This document shows positions 24,701 to 37,200 of a stretch of DNA of 64,000 nt, piece by piece. The notes below the pieces were generated by a model that searched no databases, was not told the DNA's origin, and saw only the letters and a list, made by a program, of their open reading frames with translations. The DNA comes from Chrysoperla carnea (lineage: Eukaryota > Arthropoda > Insecta > Neuroptera > Chrysopidae), in contig NC_058339.1 in assembly GCF_905475395.1 (NCBI RefSeq), positions 19,786,001 through 19,850,000 on the forward strand, in the 5' to 3' direction. Both the position numbers and the translations under genes were made by a program. Each line of letters begins with the position of its first letter. Position 1 is the stretch's first letter.

Positions 24701-25888
24701 ATGACTTTTACCAATATCTGTTAATAAAGTATTAACAATAATTCAAATCTGGCACCACACGCTTTGTTACAATAAAATATTTTCCTTTACTGTGCTTGTT
24801 TGAACTTATTTTCTACTTTTTACGTTTGTTCGCAGTTTGCTGAAATAAAATTTATGCACAGAGCGAATATACAGTGTAGCGAGTATTCTGTGTGACTAAG
24901 ATTGTTGGTTTACTAACGTAAACTTTCTTATTTCTTCGGTTCTATCAAAAGGGTAACTTTAATAAAATTAAAAACTTATTTATTATTAAAAATGTTTCAA
25001 TTTTAATGAATGCACCTATACAATAAAATTATGAAATATTTTGCATACCTTTGCCAATTCAAATAATATAATACATAAATTTGTATATATTAATTTATTA
25101 AATAGATGCATTTTATTTATTTTGCAATTATTTAATTTTTTGTACTTATTATTGCATAAAATTTTTAAGCGAGTTTCATTTTATCTAAAAATATGCTTTG
25201 ATTCAAAAAAATTTTTATTAAAACTTATTTAAAATTGACTAAAACACTGAAGATTAGTATCGATTAATATTGAAGGTTTCAGCAATTTGTTTTTAATATA
25301 TTTTTATCATATAAATGTTTTATAAATTAATATCGCATTTTGAATCTTGAAATTAAAAATTTTGAACAACAAATAAGTTCGCATTATTTGAAATTTGAAA
25401 TAGAGCTGCTTTTTTATACAGAAATTATTTAGTAAGGTCTTCTGAGAATATTATTAATAACTTCAATAATATTTATTTTACACACCTATCAATTACCAAT
25501 AAAAAATTCTATGTAATAATTATGTAATTATTGATATTTAATTTAAACATTTAATCAAGAGACAAAAATATACCAATTGTATATTCATAAAAATTAATTT
25601 AAAAAAAATTAAAATTTGAATAATAAATAATTCCTTTGGCCATCTATGAAAGAAGTCACAAAGTACTAGCATATAGGACAGTCGGTAATACATTGTAAGC
25701 ATGTTGAAACGTCAAACATAAATATTTTTTACAAAATAAGTTGTATTTTGATGATAAAAACTTGACAAGTGATAAATTTTCTAAAAAAGTAAGTTATATT
25801 TATATTAATTCATCTTCAAACCATATCATGTTCGAGACATCTCAATTTACTGAAATAGCTTAAAGTATATTTTAATCGAATTTGAATG
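21771..25888. other. No gene seen
   Basis: AT-rich stretch with only short chance frames. The segment at 24,395-24,470 (catcaaggaccgatgacaat, then caataatttaataagtttg) is repeated at 41,655-41,735 in the same orientation. Confidence 0.55.
24395..24470 (+). repeat. Dispersed repeat, copy 1 of a pair
   Basis: It shares atcaaggaccgatgacaat, aataatttaataagttt and the following attatc..cttcaagatt with 41,655-41,735. Confidence 0.65.
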
Positions 25889-26010
25889 TACACTCACTGT
25901 CAGAAAAAGTGCCACAGTTAAAACCATTCTAAGCGTACGCATCATATGTTATGTTATAATAGTAACACTTAGAATGTTTTAAAACGAGCATTTTTTGTGA
26001 CATTGAGATA
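25889..26010. mobile_element. Short Tc1/mariner-like MITE (118 bp) flanked by TA
   Basis: The left end cactcactgtcagaaaaagt, then gccacagttaaaaccattct, matches the right end read on the minus strand (tctcaatgtcacaaaaaatg, then ctcgttttaaaacattct). TA dinucleotides sit at 25,889-25,890 and 26,009-26,010. The element is almost all inverted repeat. There is no coding content. Confidence 0.75.
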
Positions 26011-27954
26011 CATAACAATGGAAGCAGGAGTTAGGTTGTACTAAATAATCTTAATTTGCTGGACGGTTTTACAATCATTATTTTAGTTTTCTCTATTAAT
26101 AACATAAGATAAGATACCTATGTTTTTTTCTGTTTATTCAAGAACTGTCTAGAAGTCAACAGTTGATTAAACGTATATTTTATTTTTGAAATATTTGTGT
26201 TACATATTTAAATTTAGTTTAGGTCAATTCATAAGTTATAACAAGTATTTATTAGGAAATTTTCACTTCTAGTAGAAAAACAGAATTATCGTTTGTGATA
26301 AGTTATTTTTGTGACGCTCAGTAATATCTGATGTTTACTTGATAACATGATAAGGATTTGTGGAAATGTATATACCATCTACTCTTTTTCTAGATTTATC
26401 TTCTAATTAAAACAAACATTGGCCTTTTATAATTTAATTTACTGTTTAATTTACACCTTTCAATATTATTATTAGTCATAATTCAAAAATTTATATGGGT
26501 GGAGCCAACACTTTTCCTGAACAGTGTCGTAACAATAAAATGTGAAGATTAACATACCAAATTTTATTAATTAAAAATCACTTTTTGTATACTAGGCATA
26601 TCTAGTTTCTATAATATTATTTCATGTGTCATCGTCTAAGATATACTTAGAATATCTCTTTGAACTTTGAAGCCAATCAGGCTTTCATTATCAATTTGGA
26701 ATTCTGGCTTGAGAGCTTGAATTTTTGACTACTTTTTATTCAATTTCTCTTTATTTCTCCAAAGTAATTGCTTGGTTCGTGGTTCCAAATGTGGAAAATC
26801 ATTCGTTAGGTGACAGTTCGTAGTGGCATACGGATTTTCTAGATTATAAAATTATTATTAATTAGCTAATTTTTGTAATTCGCACGAATCTATTGAACCA
26901 ATCAGAACTTACAAAAGCTTTTTGATTTCGCCTTTTTGATGTGTATTCTTTACATAAGATTACTTTTTTACGTTAGATGCATCTTAGTTGTTTTTTTTAA
27001 AACGCTCAAAACATTTTTTGAAAGTTTTTGACCATTTTATTGACTGGTTAATAAAAAGTCGGATTTATAATTAATTTCAATCACTTAAGCTTGTCTAATT
27101 CCGACCAAATGCACTAAAAGTCAAGGCCAGAAAATACTATATTTTTATAAAGCTTCTTGCTCAATTATAGAGATTTTCGAGAAAACTAATAACGGAACTC
27201 GGGGGCAATTATTAACAGTAATAGAGGGTTATCGATTACCCAGTTTTCGTTACTCTAATTAGTTCTAATAAATAAAGGTCAGTTTTTAATGTTGTTAAAA
27301 GAAAACAGTGTTGTTTAATTTTATATCGGACATCCTTTCAACTAAAATTTGAAGTGTTTTATTTAAAAAAAATGAGGTAGTTATCTGTTTGTATGTATAG
27401 CTACACGTTGAAAATGATTCATATTTAATCACCTTTAGCTTCAGCATATTTTTCATAAGTACTTGTGCTTAATTGCTAGCAAGTACGGTGAAACTAACAG
27501 CAATTCATAGCAAAAATTTCTTCACATGACAATGTTAGTAGCTCTTTAGGTGCAAAACATCTAAAAAGTACAAAGCCCATGTATATATAGACATTTAACA
27601 GTACTTTAATATTATTTTGTTTGATAACGTCCTTGGCTGTGTACAGCAAAACTTCTTTAAAAGAGATATAGATCGGACACATATTAATTGAGAGATTTTG
27701 AAAGAAATACGTGGAATGACTGATAGGTGGTATTTGCGATATTGAAAGGAATATCGATTTGAAATTATGCACAGTCATACACGGTGATGGATCACATATT
27801 TTTAGATATTTAACCGAAATCTGAACTTTAAACTCAGCTTACTGCAAATTGGCAAATAGGGTCGATTCTTAATATTTTGTCTAGCGTCAGAGATGGTTAC
27901 ATAGATCGAAAAAAAATACTAGAAAAAGTTGCTTAGAATATTTTTTATGTCCAT
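26011..27954. other. No gene seen
   Basis: AT-rich. A 94-codon minus-strand frame at 27,494-27,778 shows no family signature. Confidence 0.5.
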
Positions 27955-27959
27955 ATACC

Positions 27960-28265
27960 TACCGATTTTCATAACAAAATTGGCATTTTTAATTTTTCCA
28001 TTTTTCAAAATTATTACAAGTTTTTTGAAATATTTGACTACATAACACTATTAAATATCATTTAGTCCAGTTTTTACATTCCAAAATACGCTACTTATAA
28101 GATTAAAAAATAAACTTTTTTAACTAGTGTTCTATGGAATGTAAAAACTGGATAAATTGATAATTTAATAGTGTTATGTATTCAAATATTTCAATAAACT
28201 TGTAATAATTTTGAGTAAAGACCTAAATAATGAAAAAATGCGAATTTTGTCATGAAAATGGAAAT
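27960..28265. mobile_element. Fold-back element, arms about 120 bp
   Basis: The left arm (about 27,960-28,086) and right arm (about 28,132-28,265) share ccagtttttacattcca / tggaatgtaaaaactgg, aacactattaaat / atttaatagtgtt, attattacaag / cttgtaataat and cataacaaaatt / aattttgtcatg. The spacer is about 45 bp. No reading frame. Confidence 0.85.
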
Positions 28266-29500
28266 ATGTGTCGACAATTTTGAACTCCGCTTATTAACAT
28301 AAAGAAATAATAAAGAAGTTTCACTATTCAGTTATAATTTTAAAAAACGATTTATTAATAAGGCTATGATTATAAAAGTTAATTGATGGATTATTTTTAA
28401 AAAATGAAGTGTTTTTTCTTAGATATTAATTACAAGTATTACAATAGTTAGATAAAATAATTGTAGAGCATGATAACATACATTATTTGCTAATGTAGTT
28501 TTTTTTTACTTAATCCCTTCGTTATACGAAGGAATTAACTGCTCGTTCTAATTTTGTATTAATGCTAATTAAATCATTTAAAAAACAATGTTTTTTTTCA
28601 AAAGGAATAATAGAAAAAATATGCAAATTTAAATTTTTTAAGTTATTTAGACTAAAATCCACAGAATGATAGGATAATATGCTATAAACTTGTATAAAAC
28701 CGTTGTTTTGGTATTTGAAAAATTCCTTCAAAAATCTCATGAGATATCGGGTCCACGTCTTAAAATATTTATGGTCAAAGGCCGTAGAACTTACTTTTTG
28801 CCAATTCTCGCTTCTTTTGCATAAAATTAGAAGTTCTCAAACTTATAACAAAGCTTTAAATGATATTCTCATTTATTACAAAAGTTCTAAAGCATAAAAT
28901 ACTCAAATTTTTGAATCCATTATTTTACATAAATTCCTTATAGTAAGAAGGTAACACAAATTTATAGCTTTTTTAGTAAGAAGGTAACTCGGGACTTTTC
29001 GCTATCACTTATAAATGTCACAGTTTTTAAACCAAGGTCAAAAAACGTATAGCATAATACTACCTACTAAATTTTCTTTGTTTCGAAGCTTTAGTGTAAA
29101 TTGCGATTTTTATCTAGAAAAACATCAAATTAATTTTTTTAAATTGATTTTTGATTACATATTTACGTTTTTGATTGTTTGTTCGCTCCTTTGTCTTGGA
29201 TATATAAATTTCGGCCATTGTATTTTAAAATATTTAAAAATACTTCAATTGATAAAATAGTCTACGAAATTGCATTGTGCATTACCACATCATCCCCAAA
29301 ACAAAAGCTTTTTCATGATAATAAATCTGAAAATTATTCGTTTGATAAGATAATTTAAACAACCTTTGTTAGACTATTTTTACGAAAACTTTATATGGAT
29401 AAGAAAAAATTATATTGCATTAAATAAGTACCAATTCAATTATAATAGTTGCCCAAATTTTTAGCAAATGTAGGTGTTCTACACTGCGTTCATTTCAAAA
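28266..29500. other. No gene seen
   Basis: AT-rich. agtaagaaggtaac occurs twice, near 28,943 and 28,975. The frames at 28,522-28,897 and 29,015-29,260 are compositionally biased and unassigned. Confidence 0.5.
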
Positions 29501-29501
29501 G

Positions 29502-30290
29502 TATCTACCCTTAATAACTCTTGACCTGGTGTGATCATTGTTTTGTGAAAATACATCGATTTAGATATCGAGAGGACGTTCAAAAATGGTACCTAGAGAA
29601 TTTTAGGTTTCGTCCCTTCAACCTAACCCACCCCGACTTTGATATTTCAAATGGCACCCACTTCTTTGTGATACCTCATTTGAAAAGGCATAAAATTCTC
29701 TATTCAACCATAATAAAAAAAATATCGTATGATTGGTTGTTAAGAAACTGCACAAAAGATGGAAGGTATCCACCCTTAATAACTCTTGGCCTGATGTGAT
29801 TATTGTTTTGAGTGAAAACACGTCGATTGGGAGTAGTACCTAGAAAATTCTAAGTTTCATATCTTCACCCTAACTCACTCCGACTTTGAAATTTCAAATG
29901 GCACCCACTTTTTTGTGATAACTCATTTGAAAGAACATACAATTTACTCTTCAACCATGGTAAAAAAAGCATAAAATTCTCTATTCAACCATGATATCGT
30001 ATGATTGGTTGTTAAGAAACTGCACAGAAGATGAAAGGTATCCACCCTTAATAACTCTTGGCCTGATGTGATTATTGTTTTGTGTGAAAACACGTTGATT
30101 TAGAGTAGTACCTAGAAAATTCTAGGTTTCATCTCTTCACCCTAACTCACTCCGACTTTGAAATTTCAAATGACACCCACTTCTTTGTGATACCTCATTT
30201 GAAAGAACATACAAATCTCTCTTTAACCATGGCAAAAAAAATGAAATCGATCGATTGGTTCTTAATATAAACTGCACAGAAGATAGAGGT
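29502..30290 (+). repeat. Tandem repeat, 3 units of about 265-272 bp
   Basis: Units begin near 29,502, 29,767 and 30,040. Each contains tatccacccttaataactct, gtgat.attgttttg, ctcactccgactttgaaatt, caaatggcacccact and gattggttgttaagaaactg. Units 2 and 3 are closest; unit 2 carries a small internal insertion. Open frames here are repeat artefacts. Confidence 0.9.
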
Positions 30291-30390
30291 TTGATTTCCA
30301 TCTTCTGGACAGTCTATCTGAAGAACCAATCGATCGATTGATTGGAGAGACAATTGTGATACCCCTTTCAAATGGGGTATCACAAGGTAG
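30188..30390. repeat. Inverted terminus closing the tandem array
   Basis: The end of unit 3 is followed by its own inverted copy. gatcgattggttctt at about 30,248-30,262 is inverted as aagaaccaatcgatc at 30,320-30,334, and gatacctcatttgaaag is inverted as ctttcaaatggggtatc at 30,364-30,380. A perfect 8-bp hairpin gatacccc/ggggtatc lies at 30,358-30,380. Confidence 0.8.
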
Positions 30391-31100
30391 GGGGTGCAAT
30401 TTAAATTTTCAATGTTGGGATGAAGGTATGAAAATCGGATGTATCGGAAACAAAGCGAGTTGCCATGGAAACAAAGCCATTGGACATGAAGATTATTTAT
30501 TAATCACAGCTGAAGGTCGATATGTACTAAGCGATGAAAGATTTTTTGGAATTCATAATCTAAAATAAATACAGCCCTTTGTATTAATAATATGAAAAAT
30601 ACTTTTGCTAAGATTTGAACAATATTAGAGACTTAAAAAACGATAAATGATATTTCATAGTTCAAAACAGATAATCTTCAAAGTTTGTTTTAGATAAATA
30701 CATATTTAATTAAAAATAGAAATATACTTTGAATACAAAAAATCAATATTTATTAGCGCTCTCCATTATTTATTTATTTGTTTGAAGAAATTGATTATTA
30801 TGTTATATAAGTCACAACATGATATGAATGATAATAGCGTTAAAATAAATTGTTTAGTTATCAATTCTAGAAGTAGTACACGTAGTGTATATTAGCATAA
30901 TAAGTTGTTTTTCTAATCATTCAAAATAACTTATTAAAATCAGTAAAATTTTATTCAGAAGGTAATATTTTCACGTGTGATTTTATATCATAGAAATTAA
31001 GGACGTTGAATTTTTTTTCTACATCAATATACAGGGAGTCCTCCTAAATCACCGGATTAAACAAAAACTATGAATTATGTACAAACAGAAAGTATGCACA
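30391..31100. other. No gene seen
   Basis: A plus-strand frame continues to 30,568 (GCIGNKASCHGNKA...), but it begins inside the inverted repeat and has no recognisable domain. The rest is AT-rich. Confidence 0.4.
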
Positions 31101-31111
31101 CAAATTTTTTT

Positions 31112-31752
31112 TCAGCTGCGATGTCGGTTTTTCGCTAGCTATCACTATTGTGCTTAATTCCGGGACCAGGACTCCACATTCTTAAAACATATTAGAGCTA
31201 GGTTGATTTTGATCAAAAATTTGAAAAGTATGACCCAAATTTAGTAGGACTACGTACTTGGTTTATCGAAATTGGATAAAATTTGGATGTGATAGAGCAA
31301 AATTAAATTTTTTGGATTTTAATGACGTCAGAAAGTTCAAAAATTCGATTTTTTAGATAATACAGGCAAATTGGATCCGATGTTACTGGAATTTTTTTTG
31401 AAACCCACTAATTTTGGGTCATTCTTTTCAGCTGTGGTGTCACTTTTTCGCTAGCTATCACTTTTGTGCTTAATTCCGGGACCAGTACTCCACATTCTTA
31501 AAACCTATTAAAGCTTGGTTAATTTTGATCACAAATTTGAAAAGTATGACCCAAATTTAGTAGGATTACATACTTGGTTTATCAAAATTTGATAAAATTT
31601 GGATGTGATAGAGCAAAATTAAATTTTTTGGATTTTAATGACGTCATAAAGTTCAAAAATTCGATTTTTCGGATAATACAGGCAAATTTTATCCGATGTT
31701 ACTGGAATTTTTTTTGAAACCCACTAATTTTGGGTCATTCTTTTTTGCTGTG
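31112..31752 (+). repeat. Tandem duplication, family R, period 316 bp
   Basis: Two units (31,112-31,427 and 31,428-31,752) are nearly identical. Each carries tttcgctagctatcact, aattccgggaccag, actccacattcttaaaac, tatgacccaaatttagtagg, aatgacgtca and gaaacccactaattttgggt. A diverged single unit lies at 41,785-42,165. Confidence 0.95.
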
Positions 31753-33159
31753 ATGTTAATATAAATAATTACGTTTGGGTTCATTTTGGAATAATATCCG
31801 TTCAAGGATCAATAGTAATTATTTAAGCGCAATTGATGTATATAACATGTAAACATTTAATGTTGACATTATTTAAATAATTATTAGTTAATAAGATAAA
31901 GAATTAGGACAATATGATTTGCGCGGTACTTTTTGGTTTTTTTTATTAAATCAATATTGGCTTTTTTTGATTTTGTTTTAATGTTTAGTACTTAATACAT
32001 CAGCATTTTACCGGTTAGGGTTAATAAACTGAAAAATAAGTGTTAGTTTTCATTTTATTAAAAATTACAACACATTTTCAGTCAAAACGTTAAAAATTGT
32101 GTGTTGGTGTTACTATGTTAATTTTAATAATTATAAATTCGGCCTTTCTTTTTATTAAAATTGTATGAGTGAGAGAACAGGTCAGTGAATTGAACATATC
32201 ATGTTGTCACTAAATTTAAAGTATTCAGCACAATAGGGTACACGAAAAACTGTTTACTACCGGAGCCACAGATATTTTTTCCTATAGATACTATTTTTGA
32301 TTAAAAAGACCAACAAATATTAAATCATTCTGGGAAACACATCCTTCAATTTCAAAGCACGTTATCCTGTTTTAATTTCATTTTTAAAATTTGTCAAATA
32401 TATTTTCAACTTGTACAACACTGCCACCAGACTTGGGGACACTAGCAAAACTAAATCTTAATTTTTACGAAATTTACTACTACAAAACCTTACAAAGCAT
32501 GAGATCGGGCAATCTGATGGACTTCTTTTTTAATTTGTTAATTAATTAATTGTTTTAATTTATAATTATAGAATAAATAATATGTATTGACAGCATCTAA
32601 TGCAACTTTATTCTAGTTAGAATTTAAACCACTAGACGTCAAGACCAAAATGGTCAGTTGTCATACCTGAAACACCTGAAATAAAACCCATGCACGGTTA
32701 ATAGCTAATTATTTCTAATTCTCACAGTCCGATATTCTTTTGGGTTTTTCTCGCTTTCTATGAAATTATCACTAAATTTTGAAATTCCAAAATTTTAATA
32801 AAAACATAAACAAAATCAAGAATAGGTCCTCGAGTATATTGAACAAGTGATTCATTTTAATTGAAAAATAAACAAATCCAAATTTTATAAATTCAATAAA
32901 TTACAGAGAAAAGTAAAATTTATTTTGCTGAAAATCAAAAAACAACTTATTACTAAACCAATTAAATGATTGATTACGTAAAACAATTTTTAAAGTAGTT
33001 TTTTTTTCGATTTCGGATTAATTTAGAATAAAAATAATGTAATTACATCATTTCTAAGACAAAATAATACAACGACAAAAAAACAACGTCAGAATTGTTA
33101 TCATTCGTTAACATGAAATAATTTTATCAAAAATACTTAAGTATTGTTGATAACAAGGA
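31753..33159. other. No gene seen
   Basis: AT-rich intergenic sequence upstream of Rabex-5. About 32,555-32,670 resembles 59,150-59,265. Confidence 0.5.
32555..32670 (+). repeat. Dispersed repeat, copy 1 of a pair
   Basis: Shares tttataattatagaat, catgcaactttatt-like, aattagaattt..aacca and gg.cagttgt with 59,150-59,265 in the same orientation. Confidence 0.55.
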
Positions 33160-33700
33160 TTTGATTCCATTGTCTCCAGTATATAAACGGTATTAATTTA
33201 ATTACTTGCAAATTCTAATTATCGAATTCCTAGCGAACGTAACTAAATTTTCTCTTCAAAAATTGTTTTCTTACGTAATTAATTGTGTAGTGCAAGTGTT
33301 ACCTATGTTTGGGACTAGTTTTTACTTATTTGTTGCTTAATTCTCAATTTATACGTGAAAACTTATAGTGTTGCAATCAAATTCCTTACGAATTACATAT
33401 TTTGTCTATTGTGTTATTCGCAATCCATAAAAATTTCATTACGTAGGGTTAAAATACCTCCTGATGGTCGATAAAAATAAACTTTTGTTTTCAATCTATG
33501 GATACAACTTCTCGAAAATATATACAATTTTTGCATCTCAGTCGATGTCAAAAATTCGACGTGTACATTGCATGGCATTGGATTTGTTCATCACTCTCAA
33601 ACCTCCACAAGCATCCACGAAATTATTATTGTTGCTCGGAAAATGTGAACATGATCACAGCTTTGTTCCTCCATGGTAGAGAAACATACTAAATAAAATT
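33160..33700 (+). promoter_or_regulatory. Possible promoter / 5' UTR region of Rabex-5
   Basis: A TATA-like element (atataaacgg) lies at about 33,181-33,190, followed by sequence of more balanced composition up to a small block at 33,480-33,690. That block has two overlapping short open frames (64-71 codons) and an AATAAA-like string near 33,690. None of the frames gives a recognisable protein. The place, strand and composition fit an untranslated leader exon of Rabex-5, but no clean donor site was identified. It could equally be a remnant of a repeat. Confidence 0.25.
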
Positions 33701-34195
33701 TGGCTAAAAATATATATTAAACCTACATTAAACTTATTATTATAAAAAAAAACTGAATTAATTAAATAATTCAATTTAAAAATATCTAATTAAATATAAA
33801 AGTTTAAAAAATTTTTTAAATATTCAAAGGATTGAACTTTGAATATACTAAAACTTTTATATCGATGGGTGAAATTCTTTGTGTCGTTACTTTGTTGAGA
33901 AAGGAGTGCGAAAAGTTTTATACAACAAAAATATATGAGTAACTCAGAACTTTAAAATTTTCCCAAAAGTGGAAAATTTGTATACATATTAAAACATTTT
34001 AAACGTGAATGGGTTAAAATAATATTTTTCTCAAGGTTTAAAGAAAAACCTTGTAGAAAAAACTTTGGTGTTTTGGGTTTAATGGGTTAAGTTATTAATA
34101 TTCATATTATCATAAACTTTGGGTTTTGGGGTTATATTTTTTTCTATTTTACATTTATAAATAAAACATTCAAGATGTGGATCTTAAATTTACAG

Positions 34196-34213
34196 AGGTC
34201 GTACAAATATATC
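34196..34213 (+). other. 5' UTR end of Rabex-5, with splice acceptor before the start codon
   Basis: A plausible AG acceptor ends at 34195 (tttacag), 18 bases ahead of the ATG. This implies an upstream noncoding first exon. The only region just upstream that looks less AT-rich is about 33,160-33,690. The first exon itself is not resolved. Confidence 0.5.
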
Positions 34214-37200
34214 ATGTACGCCACAAAGAGTCCAACACTTCGCATCGATGAATCGGATTTGAAATGTCGGAATGGCTGTGGATTTTATGGAAATGCAGAG
34301 TGGGATGGTAAATATTTGACTCTTTAACTTTTAGTTGAAAAATTTTAATTTTAAATTTTTATCAACAGGATATTGTTCGAAATGTTATCGAGATGTTGTA
34401 ATGCGTGAAAGACAACGTAAAAATGGGTCTGGTCATAAATCGAATTCAACTTCATCACCGGCACCTTCGGTGTCCGGCTTTTCAAAATTTGAAAAGAAAA
34501 AACGTCAACAAGTGCAAAGAACTCAATACTTAAAATCGGTTTTCCAGAAATCGTCAATTTCTAAAGGTAATTATACGTCCTTATATGGTTAATTAAACTA
34601 ATCAAGTAGATATGTTTGCCTCAATAACACAAACAACAAAAGTTACGAAAGATTACGGGATCCCCGGCATTTTCTTACAATTATTTTACGTTTCTATTAT
34701 TATTTATTACATCTAATACATTTTTTAGTAAAAAGGAGCTTTGCATCAGAATACATAAAGTATGAACACTGCACGTGAAAGTCATCTCACACTTGCTCGA
34801 TTTACATTTAATACTTACCGTAAAAAAAATCTTCTTAACTTAAAGAACCATAAAACTCAACAAAAAATATGAACTAAAAAAATAGAAATTACTATAATTA
34901 CATAATCGAAACCCTGCATGTTCATAGTTTTTTTCGTAGAAGACTACGAAAGCTTTTTTAAATATTTTTTTTTATTTTCGAAACTATAAGCCCATTAACT
35001 ATGAGTTTTTTGATTGACAAATAGTTTAATTCTATTTCGAAAAAATATTACAGAGAGTGGACGGTCCGATATCCATTTAGAATTACACCAACCAAATCCA
35101 GATTTAGAAAAATTAAAAATTGAATACTTGAGTGGTTTTTCTTCATTGAGTAGAGAAGTTCATAGCGATATCCGACAATGCATTAAAGTATTCACAAATC
35201 GTATGATCAATTCATTGGAAAGTCGCAGTATTGATGAATTAAGTGAAATTGCACAAAATTTCTACAGTAACTTTGGTAAACGTTTGGATAATTCTCCAAT
35301 TTATCAAGATGTTACAAATGAAATGAGAGAACAACTATTGGATTTTTTTGAAAAGTATTCAATAACATCGTTATACAGGTACAGTTTACGTTCATATTTT
35401 CTAAAATGTTTTTCTATTATGGTTAATTTTTATGATAGTCAGTCATGCTTTGGTAGACATTGGTAAAACCATTCTTTCGTAAACTAGTCGTTTTAGCCCA
35501 TTATTTCATTTGAAAAAAATGCTCTGTAACTATAGAAATTAATCACTCTAATTCAATAGACAGAAACACGTGTATAAATATCATCTTTCATTAGCTTCTG
35601 CTAACTCATCTTACCTAGCTTTTTGGATCTTTGGAACATAGAACAGTCCTCACATTCAAAAAAATATAAAAAAATTATGCTCAAATGTATCCAAATATTC
35701 AGATCAGTTTAATGATCTCAATAAGTGGTCCTTGAAATATATCAATTTTCCCTAAGGGTGATTTAAAGTTCAATGTTCACAAAACACAATGTTCACGTGA
35801 CAGACATTTTGTATACATAATATCATTCGTGCCAACATTCACTTTTTCTGTACTTCCAAGACTAATCAAGATTTTAAAATTTTTTCCCAACTATAAATAA
35901 TTTCATGTTTAATTTTAGGCATTTATTCTGCCCTCCATCTACGTCCGATGAAGAAAAAGATTTAGCCATACAAGATCGTATTCGTACATTAAGTTGGGTA
36001 AATGCATCGCATCTCGATTGCCGTATTAGTGAAACAAATGCCGAAGTACGCGATCTTGTGTACACAGCTATTACTGGTAAGATTATTACTTAACGATTTC
36101 GAAATGAAATTGAAGTATCACTATAAAAACTCCAATACCTTGCGATTTTCAGATTTGTTGAGCATGGATTCTGTAAAAGCTCCTCAAGACAAACTACAGT
36201 GTGTTGTGAAATGTTGTAGAAGTATATTTTTATTACTTCGACAATGTCAAGGTGGAGCAGCTAGTGCCGATGAATTTTTACCAGCTCTGATATTCGTTGT
36301 ATTAAAAGCGAATCCAGCTCGATTAAAAAGTAATATCAATTTTGTCACAAGATTTTGTAATGCTTCGAGATTAATGCAAGGTGAAGGTGGATATTTTTTT
36401 ACAAATTTGGTAAGTATTCTTATTGTTTTAATTGAAAAATGAACAGGCGAAGTGGTTTTATTGCCCCAACGCTACCATAATCTTGAAGATCAATTCATAT
36501 ACAGTTTTATCACGCTAAATAATACTCTCATCGAGTATTTTTCCTTCTATAAATTCATTTTAACACGAATAATTCAATTCAAAGCTTTGAATAGATTTCA
36601 ATAAATATGAATGGGACAAATAAGATTTAACAGGTTATTATCGGAATAAATCCTGTTCAGTCCGGTTTATTTCAATTTGATTTTGAACCAGATTACGTTA
36701 TCTACCTGACACATATTATCCAAACACAATTGGATCATGTCATTTCTACAAGTACCCCTATTTACAACTTGCTGAATTACAAGTAGTTCAGGGACCTTCC
36801 TTAACAATATGATAAAATAAAAAATATTTATCCTACATTTATTTTTAAAAAAATTTGACTAAATATTCTATTTTCGTCTGTTTTTCAGTGTTGTGCAGTA
36901 TCATTTATTGAAAATCTAACAGCTGAATCATTAAGTATGCCAGATGATGAATTCGCATCATACATGTCTGGTCAAAGAGTACCAACTAGTGCTTGGGAAT
37001 CCGCTCTTGCGGCTTGTGAAGGTATGCATTTGATAAGTGAACACTTAAAACTATTAGATGAATTATCAACGAGAAATGATAAAATAATTGATGGCTCAGC
37101 AGAATTGAAAAAGAAAATGTTACAATTTCAAGAAGATATTGCACAAAAAGTAGCAAATGTAATCGAACGAGTTCCATTAGAGATAAAACCTCGAAAAATA

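Noticed and set aside
29521..30568. Several 60-90-codon frames
   Set aside because: They lie in the tandem array and its inverted end and recur with the repeat units.
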